Origin: Nostoc sp. LPT
Lineage (GTDB): Bacteria > Cyanobacteriota > Cyanobacteriia > Cyanobacteriales > Nostocaceae
Reading direction: 5' to 3'
DNA: 43,279 bases
Assembly (NCBI RefSeq): GCF_017115165.1
Contig: NZ_JABXKF010000108.1
Coordinates: 1 to 43,279 of the forward strand
The stretch's first letter is position 1; the number at the start of each line of letters is the position of its first letter. The notes under the pieces were generated by a model. That model saw only the letters and a program-made list of their open reading frames with translations, had not been told where the DNA came from and ran no database searches. The translations under genes were made by a program, and so were the position numbers. Positions 26,240 through 35,696 of this stretch are shown here, piece after piece.

Positions 26240-26935
26240 ATGAGTAACGAAATTCAGTCCATTTTTAACCGTATTGCTCCAGTTTATGACCAGTTGAACG
26301 ATTGGTTGAGTCTGGGACAGCATCGAATCTGGAAGGAAATGGCAGTAAAATGGAGTGCAGCCAAACCAGGAGATACTGCATTAGATTTGTGTTGCGGTAG
26401 TGGTGATTTAGCTTTACGTTTGGCACGGCGTATCGGAGCAACAGGACAGGTGTACGGTGTGGATTTTTCCCCAAACCTGCTAGAAAACGCTAAAGAACGC
26501 TCTCAAAGGCAGTACCCCAAACCTACTATTAGCTGGCTAGAAGCTGATGTCCTCGATTTACCCTTTGACGACAACCAATTTGATGCCGCAACAATGGGCT
26601 ATGGTTTAAGAAATGTTAAAGATATTCCCCGGAGTCTCCAAGAGTTATACCGTGTTTTGAAGCCGGGAGCTAAAGCCGCAATTTTAGACTTTCATCGACC
26701 GAGTAATCTTCAGCTACGCGCCTTTCAGCAGTGGTATCTGGACGGTTTGGTGGTACCAGTTGCCAATTATTTAGGCTTAAAAGAAGAATATGCTTACATC
26801 AGTCCCAGCTTAGATCGCTTTCCTATTGGCAAAGAGCAAATAGAGTTAGCTCATCAAGTTGGTTTTGCTGTTGCCACACACTACCCCATTGCGAACGGTA
26901 TGATGGGAGTGCTGGTAGTCAACAAAATTGAGTGA
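26240..26935 (+). CDS. menG: Demethylmenaquinone/2-phytyl-1,4-naphthoquinone methyltransferase
   Basis: SAM-dependent methyltransferase of the UbiE/MenG family, 231 residues. In cyanobacteria it performs the last methylation in phylloquinone synthesis, supplying the photosystem I A1 cofactor. Motif I is LDLCCGSGD (48-56). The family signatures YDQLNDWLSLGQHRIWK and MGYGLRNVKDIPRSLQE plus the RVLKPGAK segment are intact. The start is ATG 26240, directly after repeats; no strong Shine-Dalgarno is visible. The stop codon lies inside the GAGTGAGGAG repeat that follows. Confidence 0.95.
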   Translation: MSNEIQSIFNRIAPVYDQLNDWLSLGQHRIWKEMAVKWSAAKPGDTALDLCCGSGDLALRLARRIGATGQVYGVDFSPNLLENAKERSQRQYPKPTISWLEADVLDLPFDDNQFDAATMGYGLRNVKDIPRSLQELYRVLKPGAKAAILDFHRPSNLQLRAFQQWYLDGLVVPVANYLGLKEEYAYISPSLDRFPIGKEQIELAHQVGFAVATHYPIANGMMGVLVVNKIE

Positions 26936-27029
26936 GGAGTTAGGAGTTATAAGTCAGAAATTATGAATTATCAGTACTGATAAATTCTCGTTTAAAATTT
27001 ATCATTCTTAACTCCTCACTCTAAATTCC
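26931..27029. repeat. GAGTTAGGAGTT-type repeat with inverted arms between menG and the DUF445 gene
   Basis: Left arm AGTGAGGAGTTA (26931-26942) and right arm TAACTCCTCACT (27009-27020) are exact complements. An inner palindromic stretch (GATAAATT / AATTTATC) follows. It could fold as a long hairpin and serve as the menG terminator. It has the same units as the insert in the UvrD-type gene. Confidence 0.7.
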
Positions 27030-27049
27030 TAACTTTTTTAATTCTTCCC

Positions 27050-28285
27050 TTGGACTGGTCTCATCTTTGGCTTTATGTGTCTCCCCCGGTACTGGGTGGA
27101 ATTATTGGCTATTTCACAAATGATATAGCCATCAAAATGTTGTTCCGTCCTTACCGAGCAATTTATATCGCTGGACAAAGAGTACCCTTCACCCCTGGAT
27201 TGATCCCCCGCAATCAAGAGCGTCTGGCTAAGAACATTTCCAATACAATCATGGGGTCATTGTTGACACCACAAGAATTGCAAAATCTGGCGCGGCGTTT
27301 GTTGCAAACAGAACGCGTGCAATCAGCAATTCTCTGGTTGTTGCGGTTGGCAATTGAACAAATCAAAACAGATAAAAACGAGAAAAGTGCCAAAATTGTA
27401 GCGGGAATTTTGCGGGATTTACTAGGAGAATCCTTGCCACGATTGCTCAAGGTTTTAGCGCGGCGTGAAGATTTTTTGGAAGTGCAGATTAATCAAATTT
27501 TTGACCAGATATTGCTAGAATTTCAACTGAGTGAAGAACAAGCTACGCGACTTGCTGATTGGTTGTTGCAAGTAGTTTTACCGCCGGATCTTCTTCGCCA
27601 AACGATAGTTGATTTTTTGACCGATCGCACCATTCAAATTATCGATGAAGGCTTCCGCGAAAAAACTAGTGGGACTTATTGGGTAGTAGCAAATTTGTTT
27701 GGCTTGCGTAATACTCTTACACGGCTACGAACTTTTTGTTTGGATGAAAAGGAGACTGCTAATACTCGCTTGCAGGAATTGACTCAAGATTTGCAGATCC
27801 GCGATCGCATTCGGAAATTACTGCAAAATTTATCATTACAAAACTTGCCAATGGGGACGGTGCGCCAACTCCGAAAAACCACCCGCGAAAGTGTCCGCCA
27901 TTACCTGCAAAATAGTGGTAGTGATTTTTTACAAGGATTAACTGATTCTGTTGATTGGCAAAATATTGCTGTAGTGCTGCTGAATCGTCTTAGTACTTCA
28001 CCCGTTGTAAGTACTTCTTTAGAAGTCATGAGTCAAGAGTTGGCTCTAATTTTAGAGAAGTATTTGGAAAAAGATTTAGAAGCAATTGTGGCACAGGCTA
28101 TTCCAATTTTGTCGATAGATGAAGTCATAGTTGACCGTGTAAAATCAACTTCAGCGGCTGATTTAGAAGCTGCCATTGAGGGAATTGTAAAGAATGAATT
28201 ACAGGCGATTGTGACTTTAGGTGGTGTTTTAGGTTTTGTTATCGGGTTATTGCAGACAGTATTTTTAATATTAAGTCAATATTAA
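27050..28285 (+). CDS. DUF445 (UPF0754) membrane protein
   Basis: 411 residues. The N-terminus VSPPVLGGIIGYFTNDIAIK then MLFRPYRA is diagnostic of DUF445. A long helical central region (about 60-370) is followed by a C-terminal transmembrane helix (LGGVLGFVIGLLQTVFLIL). The function is unknown; the topology suggests two membrane anchors with a large helical loop. The start is TTG at 27050, because relatives begin MDWS.LWLYVSPPVLGG and no ATG or GTG fits; the Shine-Dalgarno is poor. It lies on the same strand as menG, with a repeat between. Confidence 0.85.
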   Translation: MDWSHLWLYVSPPVLGGIIGYFTNDIAIKMLFRPYRAIYIAGQRVPFTPGLIPRNQERLAKNISNTIMGSLLTPQELQNLARRLLQTERVQSAILWLLRLAIEQIKTDKNEKSAKIVAGILRDLLGESLPRLLKVLARREDFLEVQINQIFDQILLEFQLSEEQATRLADWLLQVVLPPDLLRQTIVDFLTDRTIQIIDEGFREKTSGTYWVVANLFGLRNTLTRLRTFCLDEKETANTRLQELTQDLQIRDRIRKLLQNLSLQNLPMGTVRQLRKTTRESVRHYLQNSGSDFLQGLTDSVDWQNIAVVLLNRLSTSPVVSTSLEVMSQELALILEKYLEKDLEAIVAQAIPILSIDEVIVDRVKSTSAADLEAAIEGIVKNELQAIVTLGGVLGFVIGLLQTVFLILSQY

Positions 28286-28401
28286 TTTTTTGTTTTTGCC
28301 TGTAAATTTTTATCAAATTATAGTTGTAATTTGGCCAGATTATGGAGTGAGTGGAATTGAGCGATCGCCTTTTGAGAAGAGATGTGAGTAAAAAGCGATC
28401 G

Positions 28402-28977
28402 CTAACTCAAAATCTGTGCTAAATCCAGTAGAAATCCAGGCAATACATCCTCTCCTGATAAGCTAGTGGGCGATCGCAAAACCTCAACATCCTTTCCTGG
28501 GCGGTAAATTTCCACCTGTTGGTTTTGCGGATCAATCAGCCAACCCAAGCGCACACCATTGTCAATATATTCCTGCATCTTTTCTTGCACAGTCTTTAAA
28601 CTGTCTGAAGCAGAGCGTAATTCCACCACAAAATCGGTAGCCATTGGTAGGAATCTGGCGGGATCTGGATTCAGGGCTTCTAATCGCTCCCGGCTCACCC
28701 AGGATGCATCAGGAGAACGATTTGCACCATTAGGGAGCTTGAAACCAGTTGAGGAGTCAAAAGCCAAACCTGTACCATCAGCATCAGCCCAAAACTCTAA
28801 CCGGGCTGTTAATTTTGAATTCCGATTTCCGCTTTCCCATCCAGTTGGTGGCATGATAATTAATTCTCCTTGTGCCGTGCGCTCAAGTCGCAAATCTCGA
28901 TTATTTTGACACAGTTGGAAGAACTGTTCATCTGTTAGTTCAATCGTGGGGCTGAGGTTCAGAATCAGGGCAGTCAT
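28402..28977 (-). CDS. Uma2 family endonuclease (DUF820)
   Basis: 191 residues, normal for this family, which is highly expanded in cyanobacteria. It has a PD-(D/E)XK-like nuclease core: NRSPDASWVSRERLEAL with the catalytic Asp, then DFVVELRSASDSLKTVQEKM with the catalytic Glu, and the NGVRLGWLIDP motif. DNA cleavage is a family prediction; the biological role is unknown. A lone gene whose promoter faces the helicase gene. Confidence 0.9.
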   Translation of the reverse strand: MTALILNLSPTIELTDEQFFQLCQNNRDLRLERTAQGELIIMPPTGWESGNRNSKLTARLEFWADADGTGLAFDSSTGFKLPNGANRSPDASWVSRERLEALNPDPARFLPMATDFVVELRSASDSLKTVQEKMQEYIDNGVRLGWLIDPQNQQVEIYRPGKDVEVLRSPTSLSGEDVLPGFLLDLAQILS

Positions 28978-29392
28978 AGTTGCCTCTCAAATCTTGCTAA
29001 CTGTAGCGTAGCACTCAGTTAACATACTAGGTTGACCATCTAATAATTACCATGCTTACTAGAGAACTATTTTCAATCATGTAAAAATTTGTTTCACTGT
29101 TATCTGTCTGATAACAGCAGATGAGAGTTGATGTTTTTCTCTTAGCTTCTACTAGCAGGACACTGTATTCAATCACACCCTTTTATTGTTCTATTGACTT
29201 AGCACATTTAGTCTAAATTTCAGAACCTGTCCTCGCCCCAAACTAAACAGAGAAAGCGTTATAGCTCTCTTTGAATGCTTATGACATCATTTTGCTATAC
29301 TATTTTTTAGTATTAAATTTTACATATAATTGAAAATTATCTTAGTTAAAGGCTTATATTGTAAATCTGATTAATATTAGAGAGTATATTAA
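28978..29392. other. Intergenic region upstream of the nuclease-helicase gene
   Basis: 415 bp between divergent genes, strongly AT-rich toward its right end. A perfect 8-bp inverted repeat, CTGTTATC-TGTCT-GATAACAG (29097-29117), stands out and could be an operator or hairpin. TTTGCTATACTATTTTT near 29290 offers a TATACT -10-like box for the plus-strand gene. Confidence 0.5.
29097..29117. promoter_or_regulatory. Perfect 8-bp inverted repeat upstream of the nuclease-helicase gene
   Basis: CTGTTATC and GATAACAG separated by five bases. The symmetry and position between divergent genes suit a regulator-binding site; there is no T-run to suggest a terminator. Which regulator binds is unknown. Confidence 0.4.
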
Positions 29393-32300
29393 ATGAAAGA
29401 AAGACAAAAAATCACTAGGTTTGACGGAATATCAAAGTGGTTATCTAACTCAGTTAGTGAATCTGAAGATAAGCGGTACACACATCGTCTGCTTACAGAA
29501 GATAAAAGCCAACGAGATATAATTATCAATGAATTAATATTAATCGTTCAAAAAGCCCATGAAGATGCTCGATATCGTCTTCGTAAATTAGCAGGAAATT
29601 CTCTCGCTCCATTTGGAGATTTTTCAAAAAGCGACCCAAGCGATGGCTATCCTGAGCGTCTTAATATTATATCCCGCCAGGGTTATTTTGGAGAGATATT
29701 TTCAGGAATCATTGCTGAAAATTTTGCTCCTTTTGGGCAGGATGATTGGGAAGTTCCTGCTTTTCTTTTTCGGTTTCATTTAGTTGAGTTTCAGCATTTA
29801 GAATTTCTAAATCAAACTGAAGAGATTGCAAAAAAGCGACCTGGACGTACAGGTGATGATTGTCTTGCTTTTCTACGTAACAGCGAAGGAGTAATTATTG
29901 CTTCTCTAGTTTGTGAAGCTAAATGCACAACTAATCATTACACAAAAATGATAGCTGAAGCACATAAAAAGGCAAGTGGACCACATATAAAGCCTGTTGA
30001 TATCCCACAAATAATTGAGATTTTGGGGGATTATGATGATCCTTTTTCATCTGAATGGGTTGATTCTCTAAGAGTTTTATGGCTAGAAAAAGTTAATATA
30101 AATTATGAACGCTGCGATTTAATTAGTTATATTTGTGGTGAACATCCTGTCAGAAATCCAACCTGGATATCTCCCGAAAAACCACATGAACAATATACAG
30201 CAGGAAGAAGACTCGAAGCAGTTGAAATTCATCTTCATGAAGTTGAAAATCTTGTTATAAGTGTCTATAGTCAGCCAGCAAGTGCAACACCTTCAGTAAA
30301 TATTTATACTCAGATAGTTCACCAACCAGATGATTCAGAGTTTGCTTTTGCAACCTCTGATGTCATAGTAGAGGGGGAAGTTCTGCAAAATGAGATGACT
30401 CAACCAAGTAACGAAGTCATTGCTTTAGCAACAGAACTACAAAAAAGTCTGGCAGGTAGCAGGCTTACACCAGCAATTGCAAAACTTTATAGCCAACATA
30501 CCAGACTTCGTGCAGGAGGAAAAGGATTAACTGGGTGGCGAGAAGATGAAGCAGGTGAAAGATTAAATGATGCTATGCGCCTTGTTGAGGCCGCATTTAT
30601 ACAGCGAGAAGCTGGAGATACTAACTGGCGTAATGGAATGCTACGGGCTGGTGAGTTATTTGAATGGCTATCTCATCCCCAACTAAACCCGGATTTTTTA
30701 CCAATTAGTTTACTTGCAGCAGCTGTGTATGAACTTGCTGGTTATCCTGCTAGAGCTGCGGGTTTACTCAATGAAGATATAAGTGAGGGAATAGAGTCAG
30801 AAATTCTACGTTCTTTGCTAAAAGCTGATTTTCCCAGTTTATTGCAACGGCTTACAGAATATTGGGCAACTGCAACATCATCAAATTTCCAAACTGAAAC
30901 AAGTCTTCTTTGGGATGACACTGATACAGATGCTGACAGATTTAACAAGTTGATTGTTAAAGAAACTGCTAGTTCTTTAGGAATTTTATGTGCAAAAATG
31001 CGCTGGGGAAATGAACCAAGATTAGAAAGAGCTATTGAAAAACTTTCTGATATTGCTAAGGTGCTTCTTCATGGGCATGACACTTATTCTTGGCTTTTAG
31101 GTAAGTTATGTGCTGAAGTTACGTCTGTATATATACAAACTTCTCTACGACATCATTTAGAATTGCTTTCTCAGATGATTACTCCAAAGGGTAGAGATTT
31201 CTTAGAACGTTATTTACGTCAAAGTTATCAAAAGTGTAAAGCTTTAGCATGGCGTTCTCAAATTTGTGGAATTGAACGACTAGCCACAGCAGAATCATTT
31301 GCTCTTTGTACTCCTACAGGTTCAGGAAAAACAACGATAGCTGAAATTGCAATTTTGCAAAGCTTGTTTTTTGAAACAACAAATTCTAACAACTTAAGTA
31401 ACTCTGATCCTTTAGTAATTTACTTAGTGCCAAGCAGAGCGCTTGCTATAGAAGTTGAATCAAGTCTGTCTCGTGTTTTAAAGCGTTCCACTAATAACAA
31501 TGTCATAGTTACAGGTTTATATGGAGGGACTAACTGGGGGCCAACAGATGTATGGCTAACATCAGAACAGCCGACAGTTTTAATTTGCACTTATGAAAAA
31601 GCAGAAGCTTTGATGAAATTTTTGGGTACTCTATTTATTCGTAGAGTTTCTCTTCTTGTTATCGATGAAGCTCATGCAGTTCAATTTGATGGTAATAAAG
31701 ATTCTTTACAAAAATCTGAAAGTAGATCCTTACGCTTAGAGTCATTAAGTGCAAGACTGTTTACTTATATAGAACAAAACAATAGCCGAATTATTGCACT
31801 ATCTGCTGTTGCATCACAAACAGAAAACGCATTAGCAAGCTGGATAGAGAATCAAACCAACGCTAGCCCAGCAAAAACATATTATAGAAGTACGCGCCAA
31901 TTAATAGGGCGGCTTGAATGTCTCCCAGCAAGAGGATTTAAAATAAACTATGACTTACTTGATGGTAGAAGGTTAACATTTGAGGAAGATGGTCAAGCCA
32001 CACCCTTCATTCAGAGTCCATTTCCAACATATCCCCCTGCTGGTAAATTAGAAACAAACAAAAGTTCTGGAAAGCGTCTTCGCCCTCATCTATTCTGGAC
32101 TGCTATGCACTTAGCATCGCCAGATGATAAAGGACAGCAACGAGCAGTACTTATTTCAATAACACAGCAAATTGGCGGTTATGCTGAAGATTTTTTGTAT
32201 CTTTTAAATAAAAAATGGACAAAAATATCAAAACCTTTATTCTTTCAACCACCTTCCGAACCAGAAAAAGTTAAAATTTGGGAGGATTGTTTACGCTCTT

Positions 32301-32899
32301 GTGAAGACTATTTTGGTACTGATTCCCGCGAATACCAATTACTACAGAAGGGAATTGTGATACATCATGGAAAAATGCCTGGGTTAATGGCTAGATTGCT
32401 GATCGATTTAATAAGAGAGCAAATTGTACATTTAGTTGTGGCAACTTCTACACTTTCTGAAGGTGTTAATCTCCCTTTTGAAACTGTTCTAATTCCCAGC
32501 TTACAACGTTGGTCAGATAACGATCAAAAGTATATAGATATCAATTCTCGTGAATTTGGTAATTTGGTTGGTCGGGCTGGACGGCCTGGATTTGGAACTG
32601 AAGGGCGTAGCTTAGTGGTTTTGCTTAGTACTGAATCTATAGAGCAAATAAAAAATACGAAAGACAAATATAATGCCAGTAAAACTCGTGACAAATACAA
32701 CTCTTTGATAAAAAATTTAACAGTACAAAGTAATGAGAATTATGAAATTTCAAATTTCCCAAGTCCTTTAGCTCAATTATTGCTTCATTTAGAACAACAA
32801 TGGCAAAGTATTTCTCTTTCTAGCTCACAAGATGCTTTTTTAATCTGGCTAGAACAAACTGCACCACTTTCTTACAACAATAATCTTTCTGAAGCATAA
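29393..32899 (+). CDS. Predicted nuclease-Ski2-like helicase, candidate phage-defence protein (5' part)
   Basis: 1,168 residues up to an in-frame TAA. The N-terminus (about 90-290) looks like a PD-(D/E)XK nuclease: E101 in FGEIFSGIIAE, D155/D156 in GRTGDDCLAF, E175-A-K177 in CEAKCT. This resembles the HamA/DUF1837 pattern but is not proven. A helical middle follows (about 350-600). The SF2 helicase has Walker A PTGSGKTT (641-648), DEAH (758-761), SAVASQ, TLSEGVNLPFE and GRAGRPG (1060-1066), i.e. Ski2/Hel308-like. Hachiman pairs HamA nuclease with such a helicase as separate genes; here they are one chain. The frame continues intact beyond the TAA to 34042. The gene is AT-rich and I see no HIP1 octamer in it, suggesting transfer. 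Confidence 0.8.
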   Translation: MKERQKITRFDGISKWLSNSVSESEDKRYTHRLLTEDKSQRDIIINELILIVQKAHEDARYRLRKLAGNSLAPFGDFSKSDPSDGYPERLNIISRQGYFGEIFSGIIAENFAPFGQDDWEVPAFLFRFHLVEFQHLEFLNQTEEIAKKRPGRTGDDCLAFLRNSEGVIIASLVCEAKCTTNHYTKMIAEAHKKASGPHIKPVDIPQIIEILGDYDDPFSSEWVDSLRVLWLEKVNINYERCDLISYICGEHPVRNPTWISPEKPHEQYTAGRRLEAVEIHLHEVENLVISVYSQPASATPSVNIYTQIVHQPDDSEFAFATSDVIVEGEVLQNEMTQPSNEVIALATELQKSLAGSRLTPAIAKLYSQHTRLRAGGKGLTGWREDEAGERLNDAMRLVEAAFIQREAGDTNWRNGMLRAGELFEWLSHPQLNPDFLPISLLAAAVYELAGYPARAAGLLNEDISEGIESEILRSLLKADFPSLLQRLTEYWATATSSNFQTETSLLWDDTDTDADRFNKLIVKETASSLGILCAKMRWGNEPRLERAIEKLSDIAKVLLHGHDTYSWLLGKLCAEVTSVYIQTSLRHHLELLSQMITPKGRDFLERYLRQSYQKCKALAWRSQICGIERLATAESFALCTPTGSGKTTIAEIAILQSLFFETTNSNNLSNSDPLVIYLVPSRALAIEVESSLSRVLKRSTNNNVIVTGLYGGTNWGPTDVWLTSEQPTVLICTYEKAEALMKFLGTLFIRRVSLLVIDEAHAVQFDGNKDSLQKSESRSLRLESLSARLFTYIEQNNSRIIALSAVASQTENALASWIENQTNASPAKTYYRSTRQLIGRLECLPARGFKINYDLLDGRRLTFEEDGQATPFIQSPFPTYPPAGKLETNKSSGKRLRPHLFWTAMHLASPDDKGQQRAVLISITQQIGGYAEDFLYLLNKKWTKISKPLFFQPPSEPEKVKIWEDCLRSCEDYFGTDSREYQLLQKGIVIHHGKMPGLMARLLIDLIREQIVHLVVATSTLSEGVNLPFETVLIPSLQRWSDNDQKYIDINSREFGNLVGRAGRPGFGTEGRSLVVLLSTESIEQIKNTKDKYNASKTRDKYNSLIKNLTVQSNENYEISNFPSPLAQLLLHLEQQWQSISLSSSQDAFLIWLEQTAPLSYNNNLSEA

Positions 32900-34042
32900 T
32901 CATCAGCAATTGAAACTCTAGATTCACTAGATAGTATTTTACTGTCTGCAATTGTCGAAATTGAGCATCTAACAGCAAAAAATTTAAGCCCTAATGAGTT
33001 GGAAGAGCAACTTCAAAAAATTTGGCAAAGAAGCTTTGCACACTATGCTAGTTCCGAGCAAGAAAGATTAGAAAATTTATTTATCAAGCGAGGTAGAGCA
33101 TTAAAAACAGAAATTTATAGTAATTATTCACAGCGTAGGCGTTTGTATCGTACAAGCCTGCCACCGCGTGCTGGAAATGAACTTTTAACTATTTATCCTA
33201 GACTTAAAGAGCAGTTAGAAAAAGGTAAAAATTATATAATTTGGACATACGACCAACGCTTTAACTATATTCAAACTGTGATTGGTGAACTCGGAAAAAC
33301 ATCAAAATTTAAGCTGAAGATTCCATCAAAGAAAACTTCAGGTGATACTTCCTGGAATGAAATATTAGGCTGGTGGCTTGACCCTATTAGAGCAATTAAA
33401 CAACCCAAGCCTAGTCAAATTTCAAGCTGGCATTCATATATTAGTCAAAATTTTGGTTATCGATTTAACTGGGGGTTAGGAAGTGTTATTGCCCTAGCAA
33501 TCGATGAAGCTTTTGGTGGCGAGTTAGTTGAATCATCATTGGAAAACTGGTCACAAACTGGACTACCTTGGATTGTTTTCTGGATGAAAGAACTTATTGT
33601 ATGGGGAACTTTAGACCCAGTAGCTGCATACTTGCTTGCTAAAGCAGAAGATGTAACAACTCGTAAACAAGCTGAAGAATTAGCGCAAACTTACTATCAC
33701 TACATTAGCGAAAGAGAATCGGAACCAAATGAATATCTTAATGCAGTGAATATCAAAAATTGGGTAGAACAATCATATTCCAGTGTTGAACGACATTTAC
33801 CAACTCCCAAACCTCATAACCGAATTAATGTCAATTTGCTAAAAGATTTCAGTAAGGCTCCAAGCAAAAATTGGAGAGTAGTACCAGTAGAAGTTGGAGA
33901 TAATATTCAATGGTTTGATTTAGCAGGATTTCCACTCGCAATTTGCCAAAAGCCTGAAAAGTGGCAGTCTGATTTTTTAAATACCTACGACTTCATGCTA
34001 GATGCGGAAAATCGATTTGTTTCATCAAAAATTTATGTTTGA
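32900..34042 (+). pseudogene. C-terminal part of the nuclease-helicase, cut off by a TAA codon
   Basis: After the TAA at 32897-32899 the same reading frame stays open for 380 codons (AIETLDSLDSILLSAIVEIE and onward) to the stop at 34040-34042. No frameshift or gap is needed, so gene and tail were originally one 1,549-codon frame. A TTG at 32999 could restart translation, but it lacks a Shine-Dalgarno. The segment is rich in Trp and helical and has no motif I know; it is probably the helicase's C-terminal region. It could be lost, made by reinitiation, or joined by readthrough; a sequencing error is also possible. Confidence 0.75.
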
Positions 34043-34118
34043 CTCTTCAAGGGATGCTTTGTCACTAAAGGCTCAATATATGCTTGTAGAGTCTCTTTAA
34101 CTTTAGAAGGCTGACGAA

Positions 34119-34315
34119 CTAGAGCGATCGTTTAACATAAAAAGTCACTAACTTACCCCTAGCATTTTGACCGCGACCATATAAAGTAAAAGGGACATTA
34201 CATTTGAATATTGTCATACTGCTATCTAGCAGTTGTATAAACCACTGACTAGTTTGCTCAACTTCGCTCTCGTTCTCACTTCCCAAGAACAGGCGAGTCG
34301 CAACCATCAGGGTAA
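34119..34315 (-). pseudogene. Cytochrome P450 fragment (CYP120-like)
   Basis: About 65 codons reading LFTLMVATRLFLGSENES, then QWFIQLLDSS and NVPFTLYGRGQNARGKLV. This aligns with the internal region of CYP120-type P450s before the I-helix (FDVAATLFMG...WF...PLPNTLFGKSQRAR). Neither the haem-binding Cys motif nor the N-terminus is present. On its 5' side the similarity stops where the IS630 remnant begins; on the other side it fades near 34135. It lies on the same strand as the Rieske fragment beyond the IS, so both may derive from one operon. Confidence 0.58.
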
Positions 34316-35138
34316 AAAGCTACCTGAGTACCGAACAGCGAGAAGAGGTGTTAAGTTGGCTCTCTAAAAAGGACTGCTGGGAACTTGGAGAATTGGAGTA
34401 TAAACTAGCCTTCGAGTATGAAGTGATTTATGAGTCAAAACAAAGTTACTATGACTTATTCGATACTGCTGACATTGCTTGGAAGAAAACCACAAAGCTA
34501 AATCCCAAAGCCAACCCAGAGGCTGTGGCAGAAAAAAAAAGAGATTGAAACACCACTAGCAAGCAAGCGTTCCGAAATCGAAACCAGAAAATTGAGAGTG
34601 TTGTTAATTGATGAGTGTCATTTAATGTGGGGAGATTTAACTGATTATGTGTGGGGGAGAACTGATGCAGAAATAACAGTTCCAGTGGTGAATGAGCGCA
34701 ATAAACAAACATATTATGGGGCAATTGACTATCAAGGAAGGAAAATTGCTGCTGAAAGCTTACGATAAGGGCAACTCAGAAAATACAATTGATTACCTGC
34801 AATATCTAATAACAGAGTCTCCTGAGCAGCAATTGTTACTTTTTTGGGATGGTGCGACCTATTATCGTTCCAAAGAAATTCAAGGGTTTTTGGATGAAGT
34901 TAATCAAGGTTTAACGATCGACCATTGGAAAATACGCTGTGTCCGTTTTGCACCCAACTGTCCCGAACAAAATCTTATTGAAGATATTTGGTTACAAGCT
35001 AAAACATGGGTTCGGCATTTTTGTGCCTTAATTCCCTCATTTTCACATTTGAAATGGATGTTTGAGTGGTTTATTCGACACACTACCTTTGATTTTGCCG
35101 CTCTTGGCATCTACGGAGTTTTTTCAAAAATCAAATAG
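34316..35138 (+). pseudogene. IS630-family transposase remnant (two frameshifts, no N-terminus)
   Basis: Three successive frames give one protein: SYLSTEQREEVLSWLSKK to about 34540; VLLIDECHLMWGDLTDYVWG to about 34740; and KLLLKAYDKGNSENTIDYLQ to the end (35138). The DDE residues are visible: Asp in LIDECH, Asp in FWDGATYY, Glu in NLIEDIW after APNCPEQ. The first shift lies at a nine-A run (34534-34542) and the second near 34740. The N-terminal helix-turn-helix is missing. The right IS end is near 35140-35155 (ATTTGATTTTTG in reverse complement), where the Rieske gene is cut. Confidence 0.85.
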
Positions 35139-35143
35139 GATTC

Positions 35144-35440
35144 CTATAGTTTGCTAATTGGCTGAGTGTCTTTTTTATCTCCTTGCTGTAGTCTGCCTTG
35201 TCCATCAAATTCTAGTGCATGAAAAGGGCAAGTAATAGTATCTCTTTCTTGACAAACCCAGCCGTCTGATAAGGGTGCTTGCATGTGCGGACAGATGTTA
35301 TCAAGGGCAAACACTTCGCCTTTTTGGTTTTGCCAGACAACATAATCCTGTCCATTTAATGTGATTTTATTGGGTTTATTCACTCCCAATATAGATTTGT
35401 GCGCAATTAACCAAGGCGCACCAGGTAAAATTGGTTCCAT
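35144..35440 (-). pseudogene. 3'-truncated Rieske [2Fe-2S] protein
   Basis: 98 residues from an ATG at 35440 that has GGAGG five bases upstream. The cluster ligands are complete: Cys50 and His52 in NICPHMQ, Cys71 and His74 in TCPFHALEF. The reading stops at 35144 right after DTQPISKL, where the IS630 end begins. Relatives I know with this N-terminus (MEPILPGAPWLIAH) are over 300 residues, with a catalytic C-terminal domain, so most of the protein is lost. The frame is also open for 61 codons upstream (to 35623), but that part does not resemble the family. Probably once driven from the TetR-controlled divergent promoter. Confidence 0.8.
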
Positions 35441-35665
35441 TTTTCCTCCAAAATCTTGATAATTTTTTGAAAAGTCGCTAGATGCGTTAGCAAAAGGTAA
35501 CGCAATCTTGAAACTTAAAAGTTGTAGACAAGCTGGTGTCGCCTGTTCTACATCACTCTTTTTAATGTAAATTGGGATAACTAAAGTCTTGTCTGCAATG
35601 GACGAACTAATACTACCGGGCATTTGATCGGCTAACTTCGGCTACTGCATAAACAAGTTATACAA

Positions 35666-35685
35666 TTAACTAATTTTTTAGTTAG
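35666..35685. promoter_or_regulatory. Probable TetR operator, Rieske side
   Basis: TTAACTAATTTTTTAGTTAG, a near-perfect palindrome (7 of 8 arm positions). An almost identical palindrome lies at 36760-36779, on the other side of the inserted IS and close to the tetR start. Two matching palindromes around the divergent promoter of a TetR gene are best explained as operators. Confidence 0.6.
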
Positions 35686-35696
35686 TAGATATTAAT

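Noticed and set aside
35441..35623. 61-codon upstream extension of the Rieske fragment
   Set aside because: GGAGG at the right distance marks ATG 35440 as the start, and the extra residues do not resemble the family; more likely a leader that happens to be open.
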